From: CAYNLK01 sp964398055
GTDB taxonomy: Bacteria; Chloroflexota; Anaerolineae; 4572-78; J111
DNA: 64,000 nucleotides
Assembly (NCBI GenBank): GCA_964398055.1
Contig: CAYNLK010000018.1
Coordinates: forward strand, 47,483 to 111,482
Direction of reading: 5' to 3'
The stretch's first letter is position 1, and every line of letters begins with the position of its first letter. The notes beneath the pieces were generated by a model, which did no database searches, was not told the origin of the DNA, and saw only the letters and a list, made by a program, of their open reading frames with translations. The translations under genes were made by a program, and so were the position numbers. Positions 25,601 to 33,234 of this stretch are shown here, in pieces.

Positions 25601-27132
25601 AATGCTCACCCGACTCATTTGTGCTTAACTATTTCAAGGAAATTATGGATAGTTATCAAAAACCCTATCTGATTCTGCAAATTGATGAGCACGGCTCTTA
25701 CGTTGGCTACGAAACTCGGGTTGAAGCGGCTATTGAAACCTTTCGCACTCATTTTCAGGGCGACAATTTAGCTACTCGGACAAAATGGCCTGGCCCAGAT
25801 ATTCGCCAGGGGGGGGCATGGCGACCGCAGGAAGGGTATCGTCCCACCCCCCCTTGCCCAAGAATCACGGACAAATTCGAGGCAAGATCTCAGCCGAGTA
25901 TCTTAAAATCGCCGGCTAAGGGGATAACTATTTTAATCCCCAACTTTGACTCACTGAGCTGTAACCTGATAGGCGCAGCCTTTGAACATGCCGGATATCA
26001 GGCGCGGTTGATTGAAGAAACGCCAACAACGGTGGCCTCGAGTCTGCGGCTGAATGACGGGCAATGTTTGCCAATCAGCTCTATCGTCCAGGGAGCAATT
26101 GAAACAATCCAGAAATATCAGCTTAGGCCGGAAAATACCACCATATTTATGCCAGCGATCACCCAGATTGCCTGTAATTTTCCGCAATACCCGCTCATGA
26201 TAAAGAAATTGTTAGAACAAAGAGGCCCCAACTTTGATCGAGTACAGGTTTTAGCCACCGCCTCTGATCTGAGAGGGTTTCCTTTTGAGGTGATCTATGA
26301 GGTCTATTGCGCCTTTTTGTTGGGAGGGTTACTCAGAAGAATGGGGTGTAAGCTGCGGCCGTATGAAACTTTCCGGGGACAAACCAATCTACTGATCGCG
26401 GAAGCCGGGCAAAGACTTTACCACTGCATTGCTCACGGCCAATCTAAACAGAAGGTATTCAAAGAAATTGTGGCTGAACTCTCCAGAATTCCCGTGAGTG
26501 AAAGTTATGATGCCCGACCCAAAGCAGCGATCATTGGTGATTTATATGTTCGCGATAATGATGTCTTCAATCAACAATTAATTTCTGTTCTTGAAGATTA
26601 CGGGGCTGAAGTTGTCGCCGTGCCGTTCAACTATGTCTTAAGATTGTTAGCCGATAAACACACCCATTATCTTTGGGGGGATGGGCGATACATAACCTTA
26701 ATCCGAGATAAACTACTGGTAGAGGTGCTCGAAAAATTTGAAAAGCGTTTCTACCAAATTGCGCAGGAAGTTCTGGGGGAAGAGTTTCCAACATTTGATG
26801 ACTCTATTCTTAGTCACCTCAAAAAATACAATTTGTCTCTAAACCATGGCGGTGAAACGAGCCAAAACCTGTTGAAAATTTTCAGTTTGCTCAAACATTA
26901 TCCGGATATAGCCCTCTTCATCCATGTCAATCCAATATTCTGCTGCCCCGGCCTGGTCAGCGAGTCCCTCTTCAAAGCCGTTGAAAAGGAGATCGGTATT
27001 CCCATCGTCTCGATTGTTTATGATGGCACAACCACAAATAAGAACGAATTACTGGCGCCATATTTGCACTATATCCTGCGCGCCTTTAGCGAGAGATCGC
27101 TTAAGCCAATCAATGAGCTTAGCCCAAAATAA
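22612..27132 (+). CDS. Giant 2-hydroxyacyl-CoA dehydratase activase fusion (BcrA/BadF ATPase x2 + DUF2229 + dehydratase-like)
   Basis: Protein of 1,506 residues. It has two ASKHA-type activase ATPase domains: GIDIGSVSF near residue 17 with SSCAAGTGAFLDQQAERLG near 128, and GIDIGSTSTKAVVMD near 332 with VCAAGTGSFIEEQAKRL near 457. The Cys of each AAGTG motif would hold a bridging [4Fe-4S] cluster. Near 613 is CDLCQNHCK with a later LCGRDE. A DUF2229 domain starts near 736, and the C-terminal third resembles 2-hydroxyacyl-CoA dehydratase or double-cubane proteins. In relatives ATP hydrolysis drives one-electron reduction of a difficult substrate. The gene is clearly more AT-rich than its neighbours, suggesting transfer. 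Residues about 1053-1090 are a GC-rich patch that looks inserted. The substrate is unknown. Confidence 0.9.
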   Translation: MSTSMSTSLTKQYYLGIDIGSVSFCYVLMNENQQILKSDYLCHQGNIFDLLKEKLEEINLTQVHQVAYNHKSSDFFMTGVSINEQVALIEGIRYQEKNVGSVFTIGGETFGLILFDKNHQYQKYIANSSCAAGTGAFLDQQAERLGLSGSAELGRLADSFQDEPPKIATRCAVFAKTDLTHCQQQGYSIEAISAGLCKGLAHNIVDTLVKGVSLPKPVAVVGGVSQNSKVMHYLSELIGCSTVIPAYAVLTGAIGCALMAQKNAQEHPQNLRFSTTTLLKKQVQAKHHFFPPLTSKLSVLPDFTDHTHYVSHKVEVDLYHLPIKKGRIPVYFGIDIGSTSTKAVVMDALREMHVLLGLYTRTRGQPITATQALLRVLKEIEDKYEIQFEFCGTGTTGSGRKFIQKVINADVAVDEITAHARAAYALNPKVDTIIEIGGQDSKFTVMRNGQVTFSTMNYVCAAGTGSFIEEQAKRLNIPLSDYAGQALDTPSPLTSDRCTVFMERDLNHFLSQGYSKQELLAAALHSVRDNYLSKVAHLNKIGEVICFQGATAKNQALVAAFEQKLQKPIFVSKYCHLTGALGVCLLLKEKHFAKTDFRGIDFYQESPQVSEEICDLCQNHCKLKRIHLADETVMWGFLCGRDESSNKPKSANQSGFDLLSNRRRIFNPSRMVDDRSAIQSDKTPKSLLEEIRLPDIDLSLNKLSQSFELNVLNLRHKLYTIGQEERQEMKEKNKIIIGLPSALYLLEYLPFWRLFFEKLGYKVYLSSPQATFIEKGKEIAGGEFCAPISYLHGHVHDLSLRSDYLFLPQMLQEGEHEGSQFYCYYSNYAVALLKNINSLNLENRCISPVIDFSKPAIDNIQQIYESLPQDLKLVQTPGEIREAYIQAWRWFTTRKKQLVEIFEQQINQSKDISVVLLGRPYLVLDRVLNKYIPQKFNEFGIKTFFQDMLPQADIGIDSPARESIDWNHWKYGGDILRAADYIGKTAGLYPVFLSAFKCSPDSFVLNYFKEIMDSYQKPYLILQIDEHGSYVGYETRVEAAIETFRTHFQGDNLATRTKWPGPDIRQGGAWRPQEGYRPTPPCPRITDKFEARSQPSILKSPAKGITILIPNFDSLSCNLIGAAFEHAGYQARLIEETPTTVASSLRLNDGQCLPISSIVQGAIETIQKYQLRPENTTIFMPAITQIACNFPQYPLMIKKLLEQRGPNFDRVQVLATASDLRGFPFEVIYEVYCAFLLGGLLRRMGCKLRPYETFRGQTNLLIAEAGQRLYHCIAHGQSKQKVFKEIVAELSRIPVSESYDARPKAAIIGDLYVRDNDVFNQQLISVLEDYGAEVVAVPFNYVLRLLADKHTHYLWGDGRYITLIRDKLLVEVLEKFEKRFYQIAQEVLGEEFPTFDDSILSHLKKYNLSLNHGGETSQNLLKIFSLLKHYPDIALFIHVNPIFCCPGLVSESLFKAVEKEIGIPIVSIVYDGTTTNKNELLAPYLHYILRAFSERSLKPINELSPK

Positions 27133-27150
27133 CATGAACTTAGAACAACC

Positions 27151-28008
27151 ATGAAGACACAGTTCTACAAATATCAGGCTTTTGGCAATGACATGCTGGT
27201 GCTGAACCCGGCCAGCTTTGACCTGCCGCTGACCCCCGCGGCCATCCGCCGGCTGTGCGACCGTCACTTTGGGCTGGGCGCCGACGGCATCTGTTACGGC
27301 CCCTGGCCGGCCGGGCGACAGCCGCCCGTTATGCGCTTCTTCAACCCCGACGGCAGTGAAGCGGCCAAAAGCGGCAACGGCCTGCGCATCTTTGCCCGCT
27401 ATTTGTGGGAACAGGGCTACGTGACCGGTCCGACCTTTGAGTTGGGCATCGGCGGCGAAATCGTCAACGCAGAGGTCAGGGATGAACAGGCCCAGACGAT
27501 CACCACCACCCTGGGCCGGCTGTCGTTTTGGAGTGAAGCTGTGCCGGTACGCGGTCCGGGCCGGGAGGTCATTGAAGAGACGCTGGAGTTTGGCGGGCGC
27601 GCCGACCGGGTCACCGCGGTCAGCCTGGGCAACCCGCACTGCGTCATCTTCCGGGAGAGTATTTCGGCGGACCAGGCCCGGGCGGCCGGCCCGCTGGTCG
27701 AGCAGTCCCCCCATTTTCCCAACCGGACCAACGTGCAATTTGGCCGCGTTTTAGATCAGCACACCATCACGCTTGAAATCTGGGAGCGCGGCGCCGGCTA
27801 CACTCTGGCCTCCGGCAGCTCAGCCGCGGCCGCGGCCGGCGCGGCCATCAGAACCGGCCGCTGTCGCAGCCCGGTCGAGGTGCGCATGGCCGGCGGTACT
27901 GCCTATGTAGTCATTGACGAGACGTGGCAGGCCAGCCTGACCGGCCGGGTAGAAGCCGTTTGCCAGGGGACCCTGGCCGGGGATTTTGTGGCGAAAGTTG
28001 GCGAATAG
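27151..28008 (+). CDS. Diaminopimelate epimerase-family protein lacking both catalytic cysteines
   Basis: DapF-fold protein of 285 residues: YQAFGNDMLVL at the N-terminus, NPDGSEAAKSGNGLRI at the first active-site loop, SLGNPHCVIF, RTNVQFG and ERGAGYTLASGSSAAAA at the second loop. In DapF these loops read CGNG and ACGTG, with two Cys as acid and base. Here both are Ser (codon AGC at 27370, TCC at 27811). Normal two-base epimerisation is therefore not expected. It starts 18 bp after the activase fusion, so the two may be co-transcribed, although its GC-rich codons differ sharply. A different racemase, dehydratase or binding function is possible. Confidence 0.85.
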   Translation: MKTQFYKYQAFGNDMLVLNPASFDLPLTPAAIRRLCDRHFGLGADGICYGPWPAGRQPPVMRFFNPDGSEAAKSGNGLRIFARYLWEQGYVTGPTFELGIGGEIVNAEVRDEQAQTITTTLGRLSFWSEAVPVRGPGREVIEETLEFGGRADRVTAVSLGNPHCVIFRESISADQARAAGPLVEQSPHFPNRTNVQFGRVLDQHTITLEIWERGAGYTLASGSSAAAAAGAAIRTGRCRSPVEVRMAGGTAYVVIDETWQASLTGRVEAVCQGTLAGDFVAKVGE

Positions 28009-28043
28009 GGATTGGAGAATAGGAGATTGGAGATTGGAGATTC
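28005..28043. repeat. 7-nt tandem array (GGAGATT type)
   Basis: Direct copies of GGATTGGAGAATAGGAGATTGGAGATT style words follow the DapF-like stop codon. The same word forms a perfect inverted pair at 61381-61417. Confidence 0.8.
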
Positions 28044-28092
28044 GCTCGTTTCGACGCAGCCCGTAGGCGAGAGCGAAGTCCCCGGCTGCCGT

Positions 28093-28752
28093 CTACCGGC
28101 TGCCGTCTACCAACTTCGCCATCATCTCGGCCACAAAGGCCAGCTCATCCTGGTTAACGGTATGGCCCAAACCAGGGTAGAGCCGCTCGGTCACGTCGGC
28201 GCCGAGTTGGCGCAATACCTCGGTCGAATGATGAACCCGCTCCTTGGGGATATGGAAATCGACATCGCTGCAGCCCAGAAAAATGGGCGTCCCTGCGAGC
28301 GAGCCAGGGTAGTTACGGGGCGTCCCGTCGGGGCCAATCAGGCCGCCGCTCAAAGCCGCCACCCCCCCATAGCGGCGGGCGTTGCGGGCCACAAACTCCA
28401 GCGACAGGCAGGCGCCCTGGGAAAAGCCGAGCAGCAGCACCTTTTCCGGCGGAAACCCGGCCCCCCCCAACCGTTCGAATAGCCCCGCCAGTAAGGCCAG
28501 GGCTGATGACAGGTGCGGTTCGTTGTCGGCAATGGGGTTCAGAAAGCTGTAGGGGTACCAGGTATTGCCAGCCGCCTGCGGCGCCAGGTAGGCAAAGCCG
28601 GGCCGGTCCACTTCCCGGGCCAGGGTGAGGATACTCTCGGCGGTGGCCCCGCGACCGTGGACCAGCACCATCAACGCCTGCGCCTGCTCCAGCGGCGTGC
28701 CGGCCGTTAGCACTGGCTGGCCGCGATGGGGATCGTTCATCACCTGAGCCAT
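28093..28752 (-). CDS. Alpha/beta hydrolase, phospholipase/carboxylesterase family
   Basis: Serine hydrolase of 219 residues of the carboxylesterase/lysophospholipase II type. The oxyanion segment is MVLVHGRGATAES. The nucleophile elbow is LLLGFSQGACLS, the acid is likely in GCSDVDFHIP, and the histidine in YPGLGHTVN. All triad elements are present, and there is no signal peptide. The ATG at 28752 follows AAGGGGG at 7 bp. An ATG at 28740 is also possible because it overlaps the stop of a 21-codon reading frame. Genes of this type often accompany ring-cleaving VOC dioxygenases, but none is adjacent here. Confidence 0.88.
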   Translation of the reverse strand: MAQVMNDPHRGQPVLTAGTPLEQAQALMVLVHGRGATAESILTLAREVDRPGFAYLAPQAAGNTWYPYSFLNPIADNEPHLSSALALLAGLFERLGGAGFPPEKVLLLGFSQGACLSLEFVARNARRYGGVAALSGGLIGPDGTPRNYPGSLAGTPIFLGCSDVDFHIPKERVHHSTEVLRQLGADVTERLYPGLGHTVNQDELAFVAEMMAKLVDGSR

Positions 28753-28805
28753 TGCTTAGCCCCCTTGACCGCCGGCCAGGCCGGCCGGGTCATGTAAGTA
28801 GCCAT
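28740..28805 (-). CDS. Possible 21-residue leader peptide before the hydrolase
   Basis: On the minus strand AAAGGAGAAAAAT precedes ATG GCT ACT, giving a 21-residue peptide MATYMTRPAWPAVKGAKQWLR. Its TGA overlaps an in-frame ATG of the hydrolase (TGATG at 28740). The Shine-Dalgarno is better than that of the hydrolase itself. It could be a coupled leader, or the remnant of a longer lost gene. No family is recognised. Confidence 0.3.
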   Translation of the reverse strand: MATYMTRPAWPAVKGAKQWLR

Positions 28806-29051
28806 ATTTTTCTCCTTTGCTCTCCTCAACTTTTCCTCCTCACGGTGGACCAATGCCGTATGGTATAGCTTGAGATAACCCAATTGTCAAGCCGGTACCT
28901 CAGGGTACGGCATGTTCAAAGTCCGCTTCGATTTCAGGAGTCGAGGCTTCAGCCGGTTAAACTCCGATGAAATCGGGCTAAAGCCTCGACTCCAATACGA
29001 TGCAGCAGAGAGTGAAGATTTTGTCAACCAACTTTGAGCATACCCTGTACC
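28806..29051. other. Intergenic region with a 57-bp stem-loop
   Basis: No gene is seen. The main structure is the stem-loop at 28937-28993, listed separately. A GGTACCTCAGGGTAC-like palindrome lies near 28890-28910, and TACCTCAGGG recurs near 29049. Confidence 0.5.
28937..28993. repeat. Dispersed stem-loop element, GGAGTCGAGGCTTCAGCC family (copy 1)
   Basis: The arms GGAGTCGAGGCTTCAGCC and GGCTAAAGCCTCGACTCC pair over 18 positions with one mismatch, around a loop of about 21 bp. A second copy at 44921-44976 has the same arms and a different loop. Confidence 0.8.
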
Positions 29052-31721
29052 TCAGGGAGCTACATTTGGCCCGATGCTGACGCGATCCAGGTTAACCGCA
29101 AAGGGTTCGTCCGAACAACGGATTACCCGGAATTCCAGATCGGCGACCTGCCCCGGCCAGGCTGACAAATCTTGGGAAACGAACAACCAATCCGGTGAGG
29201 GTTGTAACTCAGTGGGGGTAAACAGGTAATAGGGCTGACCGGCAATCATGAGGCGAACTTCTAACCAACCGTGCCGGTCTGCGGGTTGAGCCGGAGAGAT
29301 TTGGTATAGAAACGATAAAACCGGGGCAGGCTCGAGCGGAATCGACGCCTGCTGGCGTAACGCCCACAACTGGCCGGGCTGGCCGGCCGGGCACGTAGTT
29401 GGCTCGCCGCGGCCGTCGCCCAGGCGAGCGGCGGCCTGGCCGTCAAAGGCCTCGATGGACAGGGCAACCTGCCCCTCCCATTGCCATGCTTGCCACACCG
29501 CCGCGCCCTCAAAATCGCCGCTGGCAACGGCATTGGTAGCCGGGGCCAGGGTCGTCGTAATCGGGCGAGCGGCCTGGCTCAAGCTCACCCGCTGCGGGGC
29601 CGGCCAGTCGCCGTAACCGGGCGCGCTGGCCTGAAGCGTGTAATCGCCCGGCAGAAGCGGCAGCGGCGGCCAACCACCGTCCGGGCCGGTGACGACAATC
29701 TCTTGGGTGTTGGGGCCGCTGATAATGACGCTGGCGTTGGCGACCGGCTCACCGCCGGGACCCATCACTACCCCGGCCAGCGGCACGCCGGCAATGATCC
29801 CGGTGGTAAGTTGAGGTTGAACCGGTTGCGGCTGCTCGTTGCCAGCCCGGTCGCGTCCCCGCACGGCAAAACCATAGCTGTGGCCAACCTCGCCTGAGAA
29901 CTTGGCTTCAGTCTGAGTGGTATTGTCCAACCAAAGCTCAAGCGGACCGTCATCCTGGCTAACATAAATGTCATAGCCAACCAGGCCGGAACCAAAATCT
30001 TCCCCCTGCCACTGCACGACCAGGCCGGGTGGGCTGGTCGACGGCAAGGCCAGAAGGTGGGTCTCCGGCGGCTTGGTGTCCTCTTCGACCAGAATCAAAG
30101 GCGGTCCGCCCACCTGATAGGCCCGGTCGTCGGGCTGGCCGCTGTTTTGATTGGTGGCCGGCAGCAGAGTCAGGCTGTAGAGATCGTTGGTGGGGGTCAG
30201 GGTCACGGTACGGCTGAGGCCGGTGGTGCCCGACAGGGTTTCGGTCGGCTCGATCCAGTAAAGCCGGGCCATCTGGCCGGTGGCCGTGAGCGTGGTGGTG
30301 ACGGTTAGCCCCTGCCTGGCCCACAGCACCACCAGCCGGGAGCGGTCGGCCGGCCGATAAAAGGCTACCTGGTCCTGGTCATACTGTTGTTGGCGCCAGA
30401 GTGGGATCAGGTCGCGGAATTGTTCAGCGGCCAACTGGTAGGCGGCGTAGGCCGGGCGGGGCTTGCCTTCGGCCGGGTTACAGGGGTGCGGCGAAAAGTT
30501 CTGGCGCAAGCCGTAGGCGCTGCTGGGACCGTCGCCGCAGTCGTCGTGGAGCATGAAATGATAGTAACGCTCGACGCCGTTGTAGAAGGCCAGGGCCGAG
30601 TTTTGGATCACGTAAGCGGCCTGCTCGACCATGCTGCCCCGATACGGCGTCGTTGGGCTGACGTCATAGGCGGTCGCCGGATAGTCGTCCCAAACCGACA
30701 GCCCGCTTTCGGTAATCCAGATGGGCGCCTCGGCCAGGCCGTGCGCATCGAGGCTGTCGCGAGCCTGCTGGATGAGCCATTCACTCTGGTAGATGCTCAA
30801 ATAGTGATGAAAAGAAAAAACATCAAAATAGGCCCGCTCCGGTTGGCCGCCGGCTTGCCGGAGGAGTTCGGGGAACCAGGCTCGCTGGTCATAGAAAGCC
30901 AGACCGCCCAGCAGCACGGTGGCAGTGGGGTCAGCCGTTTTGATGCTTTTGTAGGCTACCTCGAGCAACCGGTAATAATCCGCCACATCGCCGGCCCAAA
31001 AAGTATCATAATCCGGCTCGTTCCAGACTTCCCAATAGCGAATCCCGGCCGACCGGGGCCAGCCCTGCCGGCGAGCGAGCTGGCCCTGGGGCCGATAGCG
31101 GTCAACCGTGGTGAAAACAAATTTAGCCCAGGCATTGGCCGGGTTGATGGCTTTGCCGGGGCCGGGGATATCGGTGCCGTCGGCAAAGATCGGTTCGGCC
31201 AGGCTGGCCGGAGGTGAGATATGGCTGTTAGCCGGCGCGGCCTGAGTCTCCGGCTTAGCCGGGTCAGCGCCGTCAGCCTCGCTAACATGAGAGGGGATTT
31301 TGGCATATTGGGCGGGTGTGCCTAGCAGGATCACCACCGGGGTGAGGCCGTGGGCTATCTCCTGGGCGACCAACGTATCGTAATCATGGCGGCCGCCCGC
31401 ATGATCGCCCACGTAGCCACCCTCATCGACCCAATGCCAGTAGAGCGGCCAGCGGTCCCAGCGAGCGCCGGCAGCCAGGGCGCCGCGGTAACGCGCCTCG
31501 TCAGCCAGATGGTCAGCCGCGCTGATGAAACAGAGGCCAAAGCGCTCATTGCCGGGCGGGATTTCAGGGCCAGGAGGCCGGCTGAGCCACCAGACCAGTA
31601 GTAAGACCAGCGCCACCACACTGGCGCCGATAATAAGAAGGGCTGGCCGGGAGGTTACAGCTTTGTTCAAGGCAGCGGCAGAGCTTTCAGCGCCGGTTTG
31701 GGGCTTAAATCGGTGCGCCAC
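29052..31721 (-). CDS. Membrane-anchored clan-A-like glycoside hydrolase with C-terminal beta domains
   Basis: Protein of 889 residues. A membrane anchor at about 27-46 (LLIIGASVVALVLLLVWW) is followed by a TIM-barrel glycosidase. The putative acid/base Glu is in RYWEVWNEPDYDTFW and the nucleophile Glu in APIWITESGLSVWDD, in the style of GH39/GH5. Next come a fibronectin-like segment, a carboxypeptidase-regulatory-like domain (GPGGEPVANASVIISG) and a C-terminal jelly-roll-like domain. The GTG at 31721 overlaps the upstream glycosidase gene by 55 bp. A TTG at 31670 that overlaps its stop (TTGA) is equally plausible and keeps the anchor. The polysaccharide target is unknown. Confidence 0.78.
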   Translation of the reverse strand: MAHRFKPQTGAESSAAALNKAVTSRPALLIIGASVVALVLLLVWWLSRPPGPEIPPGNERFGLCFISAADHLADEARYRGALAAGARWDRWPLYWHWVDEGGYVGDHAGGRHDYDTLVAQEIAHGLTPVVILLGTPAQYAKIPSHVSEADGADPAKPETQAAPANSHISPPASLAEPIFADGTDIPGPGKAINPANAWAKFVFTTVDRYRPQGQLARRQGWPRSAGIRYWEVWNEPDYDTFWAGDVADYYRLLEVAYKSIKTADPTATVLLGGLAFYDQRAWFPELLRQAGGQPERAYFDVFSFHHYLSIYQSEWLIQQARDSLDAHGLAEAPIWITESGLSVWDDYPATAYDVSPTTPYRGSMVEQAAYVIQNSALAFYNGVERYYHFMLHDDCGDGPSSAYGLRQNFSPHPCNPAEGKPRPAYAAYQLAAEQFRDLIPLWRQQQYDQDQVAFYRPADRSRLVVLWARQGLTVTTTLTATGQMARLYWIEPTETLSGTTGLSRTVTLTPTNDLYSLTLLPATNQNSGQPDDRAYQVGGPPLILVEEDTKPPETHLLALPSTSPPGLVVQWQGEDFGSGLVGYDIYVSQDDGPLELWLDNTTQTEAKFSGEVGHSYGFAVRGRDRAGNEQPQPVQPQLTTGIIAGVPLAGVVMGPGGEPVANASVIISGPNTQEIVVTGPDGGWPPLPLLPGDYTLQASAPGYGDWPAPQRVSLSQAARPITTTLAPATNAVASGDFEGAAVWQAWQWEGQVALSIEAFDGQAAARLGDGRGEPTTCPAGQPGQLWALRQQASIPLEPAPVLSFLYQISPAQPADRHGWLEVRLMIAGQPYYLFTPTELQPSPDWLFVSQDLSAWPGQVADLEFRVIRCSDEPFAVNLDRVSIGPNVAP

Positions 31722-33103
31722 AGGCCAAAAAAGTGCTCCCGATTTTCCGGTTGCCCTGGCGCCGGCACAAAATCAAAGGCCGTCCAGATGACCCAGCCGG
31801 CCAGGTCCTGAGCCTCCACCAGCCGCAGAGCGTGGCCGAGGGTATCGCCGACTTCCTGCTCCTTGTCCCGTTGCTCTTTGGCTGAAGCGGCCAGGGTATC
31901 GTAACCAATTTCCCCCAGCAGCAGCGGCTTGGCGCTGGCGCGGCGGTACTCATTGAGCCGGCGTTGAAGCTGGTCGGTCTCGGTCCAATGGTGGAACGAC
32001 AAAAAGTCCACGTAAGGGTCGGTCGGCCTCGGGTCGCCCCACCAGCCGGCGGTGACCAGATGGTCAGGATCATTGTCACGGACCAACTGGCTAACGTGGG
32101 CCAACCAGTCGATCACCTCAGCCTGGCTGAAGCGGGCCTCGTCTTTAGATTCGGCCCCGTAATCCAGGTCGCCTTCATTCCGCACATCCCAGGCCAGGAT
32201 GGCCGGTTCGTGGCGGTAACGCCGCACTATATAGACGGTCTGGTTGTCGTAGTGGGCGTAGTCGGTGTAGAGCGGGCGAAAGGTCAGGTCCGGAAGATCG
32301 TTGAGAGTGACAATCAGCTTGAGATCACGCTCATGAGCCAGTTCCAGCAAGGCGTCAATCACGGCGAAGGCAGCCTCATTGGGAATGGCGTCTTCCGGCT
32401 GGCAGGTAAAGAGCGGCTGGTACCACAGAAAAATACGCAGGGTGTTGAAGCCGGCCTGCTCGATCAGGTCCAACTCGGCGGCCATTTGAGCCGGATCAGC
32501 CTCGGTCAGAAACTGCTGCCAGGGGGCGTGGCGGGGGTAGTAGTTGACCCCCCTGACCTTAAAAGGTTGGCCGTTCAACTGCAACTGGCCGTTTTGAACG
32601 GTGACGAGTTGGCCCGGCGCCGGCGTAACCGCCAGGGCGGGGTCGGGTCGAGCCGGCGCGGTGGAGAGACAGGCGGGCGGGGTTGGTTTGGGCAGAGCCT
32701 GCAACCGCACCAGGGCCTTGAGCGCCTCTTGCCGCTGCGGATCGAGGGCCAGGGCCGCCCGGTACTGGGCAATGGCCGGCTCAAGCTCACCGTTTTCTTC
32801 CAGGCTGGCCGCATAAATAAAATGAGCGGCGTATTTCTTGCTCAGGAGCGGCTCGGCCCCGCAGCTCTGGTCAGCCGTAATGAGCTGCGCCAATGTCTCG
32901 AGGACGGCCGGCCAATTGTGACCCCAGTTGGCGTCAAGGTCGGCGCAGGTGGCCACGGTTGGAGTGGGCGTCAGCGGGACGCGGGTAGGCGTAGCCGCCG
33001 CCAGAGGAGTTGGGGAGGCAGGATCAGGCGGCGCGCTCCGGCAGGTGCCCACGGCCAGAATGAACAGCAAGCTAAAAATTGCGAAAATTGCTTTGACTGG
33101 CAT
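31667..33103 (-). CDS. Secreted GH5-like glycosidase, lipoprotein
   Basis: Protein of 478 residues. The N-terminal signal FAIFSLLFILAVGTC resembles a lipoprotein signal with an unusual Thr at -1. A Thr/Pro-rich linker, a TPR-like helical segment (EPAIAQYRAALALDPQRQEA) and a TIM barrel follow. The barrel has FKVRGVNYYPRHAPW, LAWDVRNEGDLDYG (acid/base Glu after Asn) and LLLGEIGYDTLAA (likely nucleophile Glu), matching the clan-A pattern. It is upstream of and overlaps the second glycosidase gene, so the two probably act together outside the membrane on the same glycan. The substrate is not readable from the sequence. Confidence 0.78.
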   Translation of the reverse strand: MPVKAIFAIFSLLFILAVGTCRSAPPDPASPTPLAAATPTRVPLTPTPTVATCADLDANWGHNWPAVLETLAQLITADQSCGAEPLLSKKYAAHFIYAASLEENGELEPAIAQYRAALALDPQRQEALKALVRLQALPKPTPPACLSTAPARPDPALAVTPAPGQLVTVQNGQLQLNGQPFKVRGVNYYPRHAPWQQFLTEADPAQMAAELDLIEQAGFNTLRIFLWYQPLFTCQPEDAIPNEAAFAVIDALLELAHERDLKLIVTLNDLPDLTFRPLYTDYAHYDNQTVYIVRRYRHEPAILAWDVRNEGDLDYGAESKDEARFSQAEVIDWLAHVSQLVRDNDPDHLVTAGWWGDPRPTDPYVDFLSFHHWTETDQLQRRLNEYRRASAKPLLLGEIGYDTLAASAKEQRDKEQEVGDTLGHALRLVEAQDLAGWVIWTAFDFVPAPGQPENREHFFGLWRTDLSPKPALKALPLP

Positions 33104-33197
33104 AGCCGCCTATTCTATGAAGAATGGGGGTTGGTGTCAAATGGGTTGCGAGGTGTATTTTACTTTGAATTTAGCGGCTTGTTTTACCCAAAGCAAG

Positions 33198-33226
33198 TTT
33201 TCCAATCACCTCAGTCGTGGTATGAT
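33198..33226 (+). promoter_or_regulatory. Candidate promoter of a leaderless transcript
   Basis: TTTCCA (33198-33203), 17-bp spacer, TATGAT (33221-33226). The expected start falls 1-2 bases before the ATG at 33235. No Shine-Dalgarno is present, so the mRNA may be leaderless. Confidence 0.45.
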
Positions 33227-33234
33227 AGCCTCCG

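Noticed and set aside
22612..27132. Calling the giant activase a corrinoid reductive activator (RACo) for the MttB-family enzyme
   Set aside because: The duplicated AAGTG Cys motifs, DUF2229 and dehydratase-like part match the hydroxyacyl-CoA dehydratase activase family, not RACo, which has an N-terminal [2Fe-2S] ferredoxin domain.
28005..28043. Transcription terminator after the DapF-like gene
   Set aside because: The array is a direct repeat with no complementary half and no T-run.
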